In this document: in pieces, positions 23,115 through 33,682 of the stretch
How positions within the stretch are numbered: position 1 is the stretch's first letter
Layout of the letters: each line of letters opens with the position of its first letter
DNA from: Tubiluchus corallicola
Taxonomy: Eukaryota; Priapulida; Priapulimorpha; Priapulimorphida; Tubiluchidae
NCBI GenBank assembly: GCA_030141605.1
Contig: JAQGDQ010001305.1
Span: 1 to 48,346, forward strand
Reading direction: 5' to 3'
DNA: 48,346 nt
Notes under the pieces: generated by a model
Told to the model about the DNA's origin: nothing
Databases searched by the model: none
The model's input: only the letters and a program-made list of their open reading frames with translations
Translations under genes and position numbers: made by a program

Positions 23115-23523
23115 TAGGGATGAGTATCGAATTTTCGATGTCGAACGTTCGAATTCGATTTTTTCACTTTTTTAGAAATTAGTTGTTTTAGTTCGAATTC
23201 GATTCGAGCCTAAAGCCATTGATTTGAATAATTTCTCACTTCAACGACATATTTCCTTTCTTTATCATTAAAGTGTTTGAAACATCATGCAATTAGCACA
23301 ATTTAGTTCTGATTTCTGTACACAATTTTTAAACAGATTATCAGTGGTTTTACTACAAAGCAAAATCAAGCAATATGCATGATATTTGTAAAAATAATCG
23401 TTCTTTACTGGTAGTTCAAGAATGTTTCAAATTCAATTCGAATTTGAAATACTGAAATTCGATTCGATTCGAATACAAAAGTCATTCTGGTATAGAATAC
23501 TCAGTGCTCGCTGCTCACACCTA
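23115..23523. mobile_element. Second, diverged copy of the same hAT MITE
   Basis: The copy starts TAGGGATGAGTATCGAA, contains the same cgaattcgattcgagcc-type palindromes and the catcatgcaattag interior, and ends ctgctcacaccta. The target duplication is no longer clear. Confidence 0.75.
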
Positions 23524-23650
23524 AAAATGCTAAAATCTGTAACGGGGCGCTGGTCGATATCCGTCGCATCGTAAACTCGCTTGACTGTGAAACCTTCGCT
23601 AAGATATCCCTTATTATCTATCCACCGATTTGTTAAACGTGCAAAAATTT
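23524..23650. other. Coding-like unique segment of unknown identity
   Basis: This GC-richer island between two AT-rich tracts is open on both strands for about 35 codons. The minus frame reads ARLTNRWIDNKGYLSEGFTV then KRVYDATDIDQRPVTDF. The plus frame reads NGALVDIRRIVNSLDCETFA and ends at TAA. Neither is recognised and no good splice acceptor bounds either, so I record it as a possible exon or gene fragment. Confidence 0.3.
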
Positions 23651-24427
23651 CACATCAGATTTTTTTGTTTTTTAATGTTCTCTCTATGTCCACTGCAGTA
23701 TTTTTTGTGGTATTTAACTTTTCTTTTTGTTCAAAGTAGTAACCTACGATACACTGCTTATATAGACATGGAGATTTATTTGTTCTTAAATAATGTGTCA
23801 CGAATTTGTTACAAATAATGTCACACATTATTAAACTAGTAGTACTAGTAGTACTACTACTAGTAGTATTATGCCTCAATAAACACGAATTATAAAGTGT
23901 TAAAATGTAAACCTTTGGCTTTAGGACTACGTAATTATTTCTTTCCTTCAGACCTAAATAATTATTTTCTTTATGTTTAACTGTTACTTAATAAGCTGAC
24001 CTTTGGCGCTATTACACTTTCGCACCTCCTATTTTTTTCTAGGTTATTACTCGTTTCTAGGCTAGTTGGTCATTATTCTATTATTCTCACGTCATCAGTG
24101 AATGTTTCCGCTAGTCTCGTGGTAATTTACTCATATATTTAGTGTATAATTACCCATAATTACGTTGTATTCGTAATAGCAAACAGTGCTAAAAAGGTTA
24201 TAAAAGTTGTCTTGTCAAGTGGAATGATTACAACATTGCAGCGAATGACCACAGATTTATACCTGTTTCTGGTGTGTGCAAACAGCTGGGTGGTCACTGT
24301 TCATTGTGTGTGCTTAGTGATTGCAAAGTTAGGCATGTCAGAGTTTTTCTACCGATGTCCTGGCATTTAAATTTTTAAACACCCAAATGAATAAGCCCTA
24401 ACTTAAAAACTACTGCTTTATTGCGTT
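23651..24427. other. AT-rich intergenic stretch, no gene recognised
   Basis: A perfect palindrome of ctagtagtactagtagtact type lies near 23836-23868. Otherwise I see no splice-supported exon or repeat family. A 5' UTR exon and promoter of SURF6 would be expected somewhere here but were not identified. Confidence 0.4.
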
Positions 24428-24760
24428 ACCAATTTGTGAAAATATTTTAAATTATTAATAATCTTCTTTTCTAGTTACATGAAACTCTCTAGCAGGTAAG
24501 CGAAAATCTAGGTAATATAGATTTGCACGGAAAGTCTTTTGAGATATAATTTAACATTGCCTTTTCTTCCCTTCATTTACGTTTGGTACATGACGTCATG
24601 TAATGGCGACTTCGGAACAGTATTGTGGGAGATTTAAAATGAAAACAAACTAAAATTCCTTTCAGTGCGAGTAAGATATACGCATAAAATTGCTATAAAG
24701 TTATATAATTTTTTAAGGCAATTTTTCTGAAACCTAGTTCAGGTACCCCTTTTCTTGTCC
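24428..24760 (+). mobile_element. MITE family A, 3' half, ending at TTAA
   Basis: The segment matches the 3' half of the copy at 20413-21093 (aatatagatttgcacggaaa, tgacgtcatgtaatgg, caggtaccccttttcttgtc) and ends at TTAA (24761-24764). It lies about 40 bp upstream of the first recognisable SURF6 exon. Confidence 0.7.
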
Positions 24761-24927
24761 TTAAAGTGTATTTTAATAGATGCAGTTTTTTCCTGATTGT
24801 AGAGTTCAAGGTCATCATGAAAGAGGTCAAGGTCATGATGAAGGCGACAAAAAAGAACTTGTTCACAAAGAAAAGTAAGAAGGAGATGCGAATTTTACGA
24901 AAGGCGCAGTTTGATGTGAGATCGGGA

Positions 24928-27900
24928 ATGTTGGGAGCTTCCGTTGACGACAGCGAGCTGCTTCAATCAGTAAAGGAACACGATTCTTTCTTTAGGTCAG
25001 CTATATACTTTTGTAATTTAATCCAGGGATGAGAATTTTCCGCGGATACGTGGAATTCCGAGTTTTTGGAAGACCAGTAGTGCCATTTTTCTAAATCGCG
25101 TAAATTCGTTGAGAAAATTTTTACGGACCCAGTACATCATTTCACAAGCTGACCGCTAGTTGGCAGGCCGTCACTTTGTTTACATCACGTACATCAGTGT
25201 AACCACGTGTATATCTCTATGTATAAAAATATAGAATCAATTGTGCGGAGTTATTTGAGTCAATTGCAGGCAGTTTTTATATACTTTTGCATAGGAGCGG
25301 CCAGGCGTTTTTGAGACAATTAGGTATCATGTATCCTTGATAGTTGGGTATTTTAAATTATGCATGAAACAAGGTAATTGATATTTTAAGTCCACTTAGA
25401 GGCTCTCTATGGTCACAAAATTGCAAATTTGTTGCTGGCTCCAAAGGGGCTTTGCCCCCTTGAACCGGGGGACGGGGGGCTACACGGCCCCCAAACCACC
25501 GACCTGTTTCAGAGTTTTTTGCAATTTGTCATTCTCATCCCTGGTTTTGTCCTCACTAGTGCCTGCAGTCATTTACTTTATCTGTTTGATTATTGACTTT
25601 TTTGTAACATTAAAGGAAAACCGGACGATTGTTTAGACTCAATCTCATCGTCCGAATTAATTTACCGTCCAAAATATACATTGTCTATAAAAGTTAACAA
25701 TTGTTCCTTATATTTGAATAACTAGCTTAGAAAGTTAGTTAACGGCAACTGAGCACAGCTGTTGCTTACGTCAGAAACTAACCACAGTTTGTGCAATGGC
25801 AAGCATCTTCCCTTGTGCGTCAGGCACATTTGCATAAGTGTTACTGTACTGTTTAAACGCATCATATCAGGAAAAAGGGGCTCTACATCATATGACGTCA
25901 GAAACTAATACTGCAGTTCATGATCATGCTTATCACGCCTGCTATTTGTCGGCCACACGAATGTGACAAAAAGGCACCGCTGCCAATCTTAGTAGATTCA
26001 CTGAGCCGCGCGTAGCTTTGAAAGTTTAGCAAAATGTGAGTATCCGAGGTAATTATTATTTAATCTAAACTTTGATTTAAAAAAAGCTATTGTAGTTTTG
26101 AATATTATATTTTATTTTGAACTCGTGTTTACACAATCATCCGGTTTTCCTTTAAATTTCTCATCTTTTAACGAGTGTGCATATTTAGGAATCCTAGTTT
26201 TTAATTGTGTTTTTACGTGAAGAACTATACCGTTGCAAAGTCAAATTTGGAAAAATCAAACTCGATTTGTAATTAGTGTCATTTTCAGAATAAGCAAATT
26301 TCAAATTCGATTAACCAAACTCAATTTTGGAATAATCGACATCATTTTCGGAAGAAACAATTTCAAATTTGCTATACTGTGTAAGGGAGTACCTTATACC
26401 CGAGGATCACTGTAGTTTACAACAGTGGAAGCGACTGGTGAGAATATGTCAAGAGTGCGGTCATCAAAACATCAACTGCCCAAGATTGAATCAATTGAAG
26501 AGAAGAATGATAATATATATATCTGTGTGTGTATGTGTATGTCTCAAATCACGTTGAAAACACCGGTTCTCGTCTGATCACCAAAGTTAAGCAATGTAGA
26601 GCCTGGTTAGTACTTGGATGGGTGACCGCCTAGGAATACCAGGTGCTGTAGGCTTGCGGGTTGCCCACACTGTATCTCGAAACTAGGCGGAGGAGCTGCA
26701 CAGGCAGCCAACGGCTAGAGGGCAGAGGAGGTCAAGTGACCCAACAGGCCATGTGTAGAGGAGTAAACCTTCCAAATCAGGAGAGGAGCCCCGAAGGCGG
26801 ACCAGTGCAGCATGCTCACTGACTCCGGCAGCTTCTGCAGCCAACCTGGTGCCAAACGTATCGCTCCGCTTTCCTTTGCACTACACCAGGGAGGAAGAGA
26901 GGGGGTTCCTGCAGTCTGGGCAACTCAGGATCTCCATACACCTTGTCCAGGCGTGCGCCCTGGAGACGTTCAAAAATCGGACTGCTCAGCCACAGTCGAC
27001 GCTGCAGCTCCATCAATGTGATCAATGACTCTCTTGGCTCACACTCCATTGTCTTCCGAGACAGAAGGATGCCAACCAACATGTGTATGTCTGTGTTTTT
27101 TGATAAATGTCTGACGATGCCAATTTTGTAATGATGCCTGCCACCCATTTGTTATCACCATTCTTCTGCTTAATTGATTCAATCTTGGGCAGTTGATGTT
27201 CTTTCCATGTGAACACTTTCCTTTAGTGTAGTGTAGTGTACCCAATACAATCATTTCCTCTCCTTTAAAAATAGCTACTAAACAATATAAGATATTTTTA
27301 CTTAGTAAATATTCATTGGCATAGAAAACCAGAGGTTTTTTCTCTTGTAAATATTCATTGGCATAGAAAACCAGAGGTTTTTTCTCTTTTTTGTGCACGG
27401 GTGTCTTTTTGCACTAATGTTTTTCTTTTACTAATAGGTATCATTACGACTTTTGTTACTTTATTAGTAAAAGGTATAAATCAATTTAAATGAAATTATT
27501 CATTCATCGCAGCCTATATCAAAATCGTAATTACATATTATGTTTTCGTTATGTTTCCTTGCTATTATTACATCATTTACTTTATTACATCAATTTCATT
27601 AAGTCATCTACAAAAGCATGCATAACTATAATCATTTTTTCATTTAAGTAAGGTGAGTGTGTTAATGACCGTATGGTCGTACACTCACCTCGCACTACTC
27701 AAATTATTACATCACTTACTTCATCCTTATTTACATTAAGTTATCTACAGAAGCATGCATAACTATAATCATTTTTTCATTTAAGTAAGGTGAGTGTGTT
27801 AATGACCGTATGGTCGTACACTCACCTCGCACTACTCAAATTATTACATCACTTACTTCATCCTTATTTACATTAAGTTATCTACAGAAGCATGCATAAC

Positions 27901-30631
27901 TATAATCATTTTTTCATTTAAGTAAGGTGAGTGTGTTAATGACCGTATGGTCGTACACTCACCTCGCACTACTCAAATTATTACATCACTTACTTCATCC
28001 TTATTTACATTAAGTTATCTACAGAAGCATGCATAACTATAATCATTTTTTCATTTAAGTAAGGTGAGTGTGTTAATGACCGTATGGTCGTACACTCACC
28101 TCGCACTACTCAAATTATTACATCATTTACTTCATCCTTATTTACATTAAGTTATCTACAGAAGCATGCATAACTATAATCATTTTTTCATTTAAGTAAG
28201 GTGAGTGTGTTAATGACCGTATGGTCGTACACTCACCTCGCACTACTCAAATTATTACATCATTTACTTCATCCTTATTTACATTAAGTTATCTACAGAA
28301 GCATGCATAACTATAATCATTTTTTCATTTAAGTAAGGTGAGTGTGTTAATGACCGTATGGTCGTACACTCACCTCGCACTACTCAAATTATTACATCAC
28401 TTACTTCATCCTTATTTACATTAAGTTATCTACAAAAGCATGCATAACTTTAATAATTTTTTCATTTAAGTAAGGTGAGTGTGTTAATGACCGTATGGTC
28501 GTACACTCACCTCGTACTACTCAAATCATTTTATTTATTGTTTATTAATGTGTACAATATTGTATTTTTTGATGTGTGAAAAATAAATTCATAGTTCATA
28601 GTTCTTTACGACAAGCTTATTTACAATGTTGAGCCGTTTATTTTGTCAAATTCATGAATTGCTATTAATTCAAATTTTTTTTGCTTTCTAGGGAAATGGT
28701 GGACTTGCTTCGTACGTCTCATAAGTACAAGCCCGAAGGACGACAATCTAAAGCAAAAGGTTAATATTTAGAGAGAGAACGGGCAAATTGTGGGCTCTTT
28801 TTTGAGTTTTTGTTGTTGTTTCTCTCCTTCATCTTTTCCTTAGATGTCTCCGCCGAAGTGTCGGGTCATTTTTAAACACAAATCTACACAGGCTAATATT
28901 ATCGCTTATTTCATTTAAAATGACAAAGCCAGATTTTTAAAAAATAAAATTTACGAAATATTTGCTTGACATGTGTGAAGTATGGTTGATTTTTGGCTGT
29001 AGAACACCTTACCCTGTATCAGGGGTGTGCAAATTGTGGCCCGCCGAGAGAATTTGTGCGGCCCGTGAACAGATTTGTCAACCTAATGAAAGTGCGGCCC
29101 GGGCGATTAATTGAGTGTATCCAGCTGAAGTCCGTGCCACGATCCCAAAGATAGTGCAGGTAGTTTTTCTACTAGATCGGGTGCCATTAACCCTTACAAG
29201 ATGGTTGTAGCTTAATGTCACTGTACTACACAGACTGTGTGATACACATTACTAATATGCATTGTAATGAAATTACCACTATCTGTCCTGAAAGTAGAGA
29301 AATATATGGTTTGTAATATAAATATTAATAACTTCTAAAATAATTTCTTGAGTGTAGTAGTAATGATGTACGCAGGTCGGATGCATAAAAAATCGTTATT
29401 AGGCCTTTCTGTACTTGGCTCCTTGATCAAACTACCTGTGGCCCGCAGGAATTGTGGGAAAGTTTAATGTGTCCCGGCTAGTCAGATAATTTGCACACCC
29501 CTGTTGTATCTCAACTGATTGAATATTGATTGAATATTATCGATTGAATGTTGTTTTATTTATTTAGAAAAGGAGATAAATGAACCTGGCAAAGTAAACA
29601 AGCGCGAAAGACGAAAGCAGCTAAAGAGGGAGAAAAAGAGAGAAAAAACCTCCGCTAACGTCGACGTGGCTAAAAGTAAGAAGATCAAAAGTGCAACGTT
29701 AAGCGAAGATAGTAAACAAACTGTGCATGCGACGAATCAGAACGGTGAAAGTGTTGATCATGAACACGTGAATGGGGTGAATGTACCAGGCGATGTCTTG
29801 AAACAAAAGTCTGATAAAAGAGATAAGAAAATCAAGAAAGAGAAGAAAAATAAACTGCTGCATACTGCAAACGATGCTCTAGAAAACACGAATGTAACTA
29901 AGAATGTTCGGAATGAATCTGACGTAAATCCACGGGCAAAAATAAAGAAAAAATGTGCTGAACTTGATAAAAGTGGTAAAAAGAAGCAAATATCTTCTAG
30001 TGACACAGACAGCGTTGGTGAATTTGCGCATGAAAATAGGTCGACTGATTCAATGAAAGAAGGAAAAATGAAACTAACTTTAGAAGAGATTGGTGATAAA
30101 AACTGTAAAGTGAAACCATCGGCTTCTAAAAAAGTGAAAACTAAGCATGTTGTTGACAAAAAACATGAGCAGACGGATGAGCTCAGTCGGAACGACATAC
30201 TGCAATTTAGTCGGTTCGATTTTGACGAACCTAAAAAGGATAAACAGGTCGGAAAGGATTTCAAACGAATGTTGGAGAAACTGGAGACAAAGAAACGGAA
30301 ATTAGAATTGCTGCGCAACTCTAACGATGGTGCTGCTGTTACCATGGAGTCGTCTATGCAGTGGCGGGGCGCCATCGAGAAAGCGGAAGGAAAGAAAGTG
30401 CGAGATGACGAGGAATTGTTGAAAAAGGCCGTGAAAAAGAAGGCACAGTTAAAAAAGAAGACAAAGAAACAGTGGAAAAAAAGGACGGGTGATGTGGCTA
30501 GAAAAATGGAAGCTCGCCAGAAGAAACGTCAGGCGAATGTTAGAGAGAGGAAACGAGCTAAAACTAAAAAGAAAATCTCGAGAGCGATAAAGAAAGGAAG
30601 AATTCTTCCGGAATTGAAGAACATGTCATGA
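24928..30631 (+). CDS. SURF6: SURF6 (Rrp14-type) nucleolar ribosome-biogenesis protein
   Basis: Three coding exons, 24928-24995, 28692-28759 and 29568-30631 (TGA), join in phases 2 and 1 into 399 residues; human SURF6 has 361. The N-terminus (DDSELLQSVKEHDSFFREMV) matches the short SURF6 N-terminal helix, a Lys-rich low-complexity middle follows, and residues from about 240 form the conserved SURF6 domain: FSRFDFDEPK, KDFKRMLEKLE, SMQWRGAIEKAEGKKVRDD, ELLKKAVKKKAQLKKKTKKQ, and KKGRILPE near the end, as in vertebrates. SURF6 binds rRNA and pre-60S particles in the nucleolus. The start at 24928 (gggaATGt) gives the family-like N-terminus, but the frame is open upstream to ATG 24817 (436 residues), behind an acceptor-like tcctgattgtag at 24791-24802, so an earlier start or a 5' UTR exon is possible. 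Confidence 0.93.
25614..26151. mobile_element. TTAA-flanked MITE, family B
   Basis: Perfect TTAA at 25610-25613 and 26152-26155 flank inverted ends AGGAAAACCGGACGATTGT and ACAATCATCCGGTTTTCCT (one mismatch in 19). There is no ORF inside. It lies in SURF6 intron 1. The left half recurs at 33683. Confidence 0.88.
26466..27198. mobile_element. Composite repeat with inverted ends enclosing 5S-derived sequence
   Basis: About 45 bp at 26466-26512 (aacatcaactgcccaagatt gaatcaattgaagagaagaatg) recur inverted at about 27150-27195. Between them lie a 5S rRNA-like segment, a GC-rich body (about 26657-26960) and the dispersed segment also found at 16245-16370. No terminal target duplication was identified. 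It could be a foldback element or two inverted copies of a repeat around a 5S-derived SINE. Confidence 0.6.
26540..26656 (+). ncRNA. 5S rRNA-derived sequence (SINE head or pseudogene)
   Basis: From cacgttgaaaacaccggttc onward the sequence follows animal 5S rRNA: tcgtctgatcaccaaagtta (box A region), gcctggttagtacttggatg, ggtgaccgcctaggaatacc (box C) and aggtgctgtaggct. The first 15-20 nt of 5S (gtctacggccatacc) are degraded and there are point changes (gcaatgtagag for gcaacgtcggg). The internal pol III control regions are largely kept. No T-run terminator follows and the sequence continues into a GC-rich body, as in a 5S-derived SINE (SINE3-type) rather than a functional gene. Confidence 0.8.
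27306..27388. repeat. 43-bp direct duplication
   Basis: Two copies of taaatattcattggcataga followed by aaaccagaggttttttctctt lie head to tail. Confidence 0.9.
27610..28525. repeat. 137-bp satellite with internal palindrome, about 7 copies
   Basis: Units repeat exactly every 137 bp and differ at only a few sites. Each contains AGGTGAGTGT-gttaat-GACC-gtat-GGTC-gt-ACACTCACCT, a nested inverted repeat able to form a hairpin, followed by cgcactactcaaattattac and catccttatttacattaagt. It lies in SURF6 intron 1, about 165 bp before exon 2. Each palindrome arm presents AAG/GTGAGT or GAG/GTGAGT, a near-perfect 5' splice site, on one strand or the other. Confidence 0.96.
29020..29503. mobile_element. 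hAT-like MITE, copy 1
   Basis: The ends are CAGGGGTGTGCAAATTGTGG and, inverted, TTTGCACACCCCTG. Flanks cctgtatc and gttgtatc match at 6 of 8 positions. The element lies in SURF6 intron 2 and has no ORF. It is nearly identical to the copy at 38599-39081. Confidence 0.82.
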
Positions 30632-30668
30632 CATGACAGTAAATAACCGTTTTTAAGAGAATGTGTCG

Positions 30669-30674
30669 AATAAA
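30669..30674 (+). terminator. SURF6 polyadenylation signal
   Basis: AATAAA lies 37 bp after the SURF6 stop codon, giving a very short 3' UTR. The 75-bp minisatellite begins about 75 bp beyond it. Confidence 0.75.
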
Positions 30675-30750
30675 TGAAATATTTTTGAGTTTCCTTTTCA
30701 CATCTGCTTTGCAAATAATGGGTGGTACTTATATAATGTGGTAAAAGTGA

Positions 30751-31053
30751 CACATTGGAAAGTGTGACACAATCTGACAGTTGTATTATTAATAGTCTTC
30801 AGTTGTCTTGTGTTACTAAGAGAGACACAGTGGAAAGTTTGACACAATCTGACAGTTATATTATTAATAGTCTTCAGTTGTCTTGTGTTACTAAGAGAGA
30901 CACATTGGAAAGTGTGACACAATCTGACAGTTGTATTATTAATAGTCTTCAGTTGTCTTGTGTTACTAAGAGAGACACAGTGGAAAGTGTGACACAATCT
31001 GACAGTTATATTATTAATAGTCTTCAGTTGTCTTGTGTCGCTAAGAGAGCTTA
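30751..31053. repeat. 75-bp minisatellite, four copies
   Basis: Units of gacacaatctgacagttgta, ttattaatagtcttcagttg and tcttgtgttactaagagaga repeat every 75 bp, alternating cacattgg and cacagtgg. Because 75 is a multiple of 3, a 25-residue repeat frame is open on both strands; it is an artefact. The array starts 120 bp after the SURF6 stop codon. Confidence 0.95.
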
Positions 31054-31069
31054 AAGTGGCTTTTTGTGA

Positions 31070-31857
31070 TACAGTGAGCATCGCTTAATAGACTCACAGT
31101 TAATAGGCTCAATCGCTTAATTGACTAAAAAATGCCTGGTACGGGCCGCTTCTATTCAAATGTACAGAAAAACTGTCGGTAATTGACTCAAATAACTTCA
31201 CATAATTGACTCAATATTTTTGCTTTACATGCTTCAATAAGACACTTTTGTATGACAAATTAGCTTTTATGACTTTTATATCATCTTAGTTTGCTTTTGT
31301 CCTATAATACACATAGAAACAATCATGTTAAGTATCGTTTTGTCTGTAAGCTAGAACATTAGCTAATAGGGTAGCCTAATGGTTTGCTTTGATTCGCCCT
31401 TCCACTGCAGTTGACCTCGTTATCCAAGAATTCATGGAAGCTAAACATTTAATCACTTGCTTAGCGGTTTGCTTTTGAAGCTCTGGTTGTCTTTGCCAGA
31501 AATTTTAGTCAGTTAGATGTTCTAGTTAGGTTGTACGAAGTTACTTGGGGGGGGGGGGTACATGGGTACCACCAACAGTTTAAGCGCTTACACTGTAGTT
31601 TCGAAAAGTAAACTTTTTAATTTATTGCTAATTCACTTATATAAATTAATATTTTAAAATGTTTTTTTCTAATTTTTAACTGCAGAAAGGAATTTAGGCA
31701 TTACTTATTTCCTAAAATTCATTGAAAACCTTTGCAATGCACAGTAAGCTGATGACTCATACTTCTATAGCAGTAATACTACACCCATCGGTTTATAGGT
31801 TCAGTCGGTCAAATCACTTCGGTCCCAAAGTGAGTCTATTAAGTGGTGCCTACTGTA
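31070..31857. mobile_element. TA-flanked MITE (Tc1/mariner or pogo-like)
   Basis: The ends tacagtgagcatcgcttaat-agactcac and gtgagtctattaagtggtgc-ctactgta are inverted over 28 bp with about four mismatches and sit at TA. The interior is AT-rich with a poly-G run near 31548 and no transposase frame. Confidence 0.8.
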
Positions 31858-33254
31858 TCGTCCTTTTAACATGAAACCTAAGTGGTTTTGTCTAGTTTTT
31901 TTTGCATTAAATATATAGTGATATTCATTAATTGTCTTTCAGTTTTTGCAATTTTATTATCGGTTTTGAATAGGCTGTTTTAGGTTAAGCACAAGTTTCA
32001 TGATATGGAACTCTTATTATTTGCATGAAGGCCTGGATCACTGGAGACATGATGTCTAATCACATTGTCTGATAACATTGACATTGTATTGCTTGTCATG
32101 CCTCTAGTTTGAACATTTGGGCTTTTGCATGTCACTTGTGGGCACATACGATCTGATATTTAAACAAATTGCAGTGTTATGTTGAGCGAACACTTAACAA
32201 TATTATACTGAGATGTGTTGCCAGTCAAATATCTTAAAAAGACAACAAGTTATAATGTTTCCGCCTTGCTGATGATTGCCTTTGCTATGTATCAAGCTTA
32301 ATAGTACCAAGCTAACTGGATACATAGTAAAGACAACTACCCTTAGCAATACCAGTATATGCACCACTGTAGTCGCCGAAGAACACCAATATCGATATAC
32401 ACCAGTATTAATAAAATTAGTCATGGTAAACTGCTTTTTAGACTAGTGAGTGTCCTACAATATATGCTATAATATCATTGCCATTTTATTTATACTCACG
32501 ATAATGTAACTGTCACTTCCACCATTAATGATTACAGAGGATAAAAATTTTAGAATGAATTTTTAAGTTGTTGAAACAGACTGGCATCGATCTGCACGTA
32601 GTTAGCTGATACAAGCAATAGATTGTACTGGTTGCCTTAATAGTGCTATAATTAGTCAAACTGTGCTTATATTTGCAGACATGTTCCTATGGGCAAATTT
32701 TCAATGTTGGCAAAAGATGTGTATTATTCAGTTACAAAAACAAATACAAACATAAACTCAGCAGCTGCATGTCTGTAATTGAGTGAGTGCAGCAAGTTGG
32801 GTTGGGTTGCTGACCACTGTATGTTGCTTTTGGTCGAGTGTTGCATAACTGTTGTCGTATTTGATACGATTTCATTAACTATTTGAAGCCGACAAAAATA
32901 ACGAAATAATAATATTAATTGATAACTGTTTTCGTTACTCATTAGTCGTTACCCGCTAGTGCAAAATTTCGGTGTTGGTGGAATTTCCAATTGGTCGTGG
33001 TTGCTATCTTGGCTCGAGACCATAGATGTAGCTTTACTAACTGCGTTGTTTTAAAGGTTGTTGTTATTGAATATTGCCTTTTCTGAAAAAAATCCGAATT
33101 TACACGTGTTAAACAAATAACGCTGTAAACTTCTGTTGTTTGTCAAAATGTCACTGAAAGAAGATGTTTGCATTATTCTTATTACCTTTATTTTAAGGTG
33201 TGTGATGTTTGTTGCTAGTATAGGTGTAACTTTGTGCATTTATACGCAGTTAAT
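31858..33254. other. AT-rich stretch, no gene recognised
   Basis: Only short unsupported ORFs occur here. The SUCO promoter and 5' UTR may lie here, but no TATA-initiator pair or splice-bounded exon was convincing. Confidence 0.4.
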
Positions 33255-33334
33255 ATGACGGATATTTTCTACATCATGCTTCCAATAATGCTTTGCCTGT
33301 TCTGCTCTGGATTTATGATTCAGAGTGTACGCGT
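33255..33334 (+). CDS. Candidate signal-peptide first exon of SUCO
   Basis: An ATG ORF reads MTDIFYIMLPIMLCLFCSGF then MIQSV, a good hydrophobic signal peptide with a Ser-Gly cleavage area, and runs 29 codons to TAG. SUCO proteins start with a signal sequence and the gene lies on this strand. The best in-phase donor for the next exon (cgcgt/gtttat) is weak, so the connection is tentative and another first exon may exist. Confidence 0.25.
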
Positions 33335-33449
33335 GTTTATTCTTTAGTAAACATAATTTGCAGACACTAGTAATAGTAACAGTGTGAATTTAGTGGCAAA
33401 TGAACATAGGATCATTATCCCATTTGATGCAGAAAAAAATTGCTGAAAA

Positions 33450-33582
33450 ATGCTAAAAAAATTTAACTAATGTCCTTTGCCGCACCTTCCCATTTGTTTG
33501 ATGTTTTTAATATATACCTGTTTTTCTGTGTATTGTTATTGGTCAGAAAAATAAATGATTTGATTTGATTTGCTGTAGCCAC
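33450..33582 (+). mobile_element. Possible 3' tail of a non-LTR retrotransposon
   Basis: The sequence ends gaaaaataaatgatttgatt-tgatttg, with an AATAAA and a short pentameric gattt tail as seen at the 3' end of many invertebrate non-LTR elements. No coding sequence is retained. Confidence 0.35.
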
Positions 33583-33682
33583 ACGCACCAGGGTTTGCTA
33601 TTTTAAAAAAATGAATTATTTGTTAAATGTCCGTTTTCTTATTGTAATGTCACAGCATTTTTAGCATTATGAAGACCTTTAA

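Noticed and set aside
27610-28525. CRISPR-like array
   Set aside because: The whole 137-bp unit is conserved with no unique spacers, the context is eukaryotic and intronic, and no cas genes are present. The same applies to the 32-, 41-, 44- and 50-bp arrays.
29758-30375. 205-codon minus-strand ORF
   Set aside because: It is an antisense shadow of the SURF6 last exon; its Ser/Phe-rich composition mirrors Lys/Glu-rich coding sequence.
30698-31081. 25-residue repeat proteins on both strands after SURF6
   Set aside because: They are an artefact of the 75-bp minisatellite, located beyond the SURF6 polyadenylation signal.
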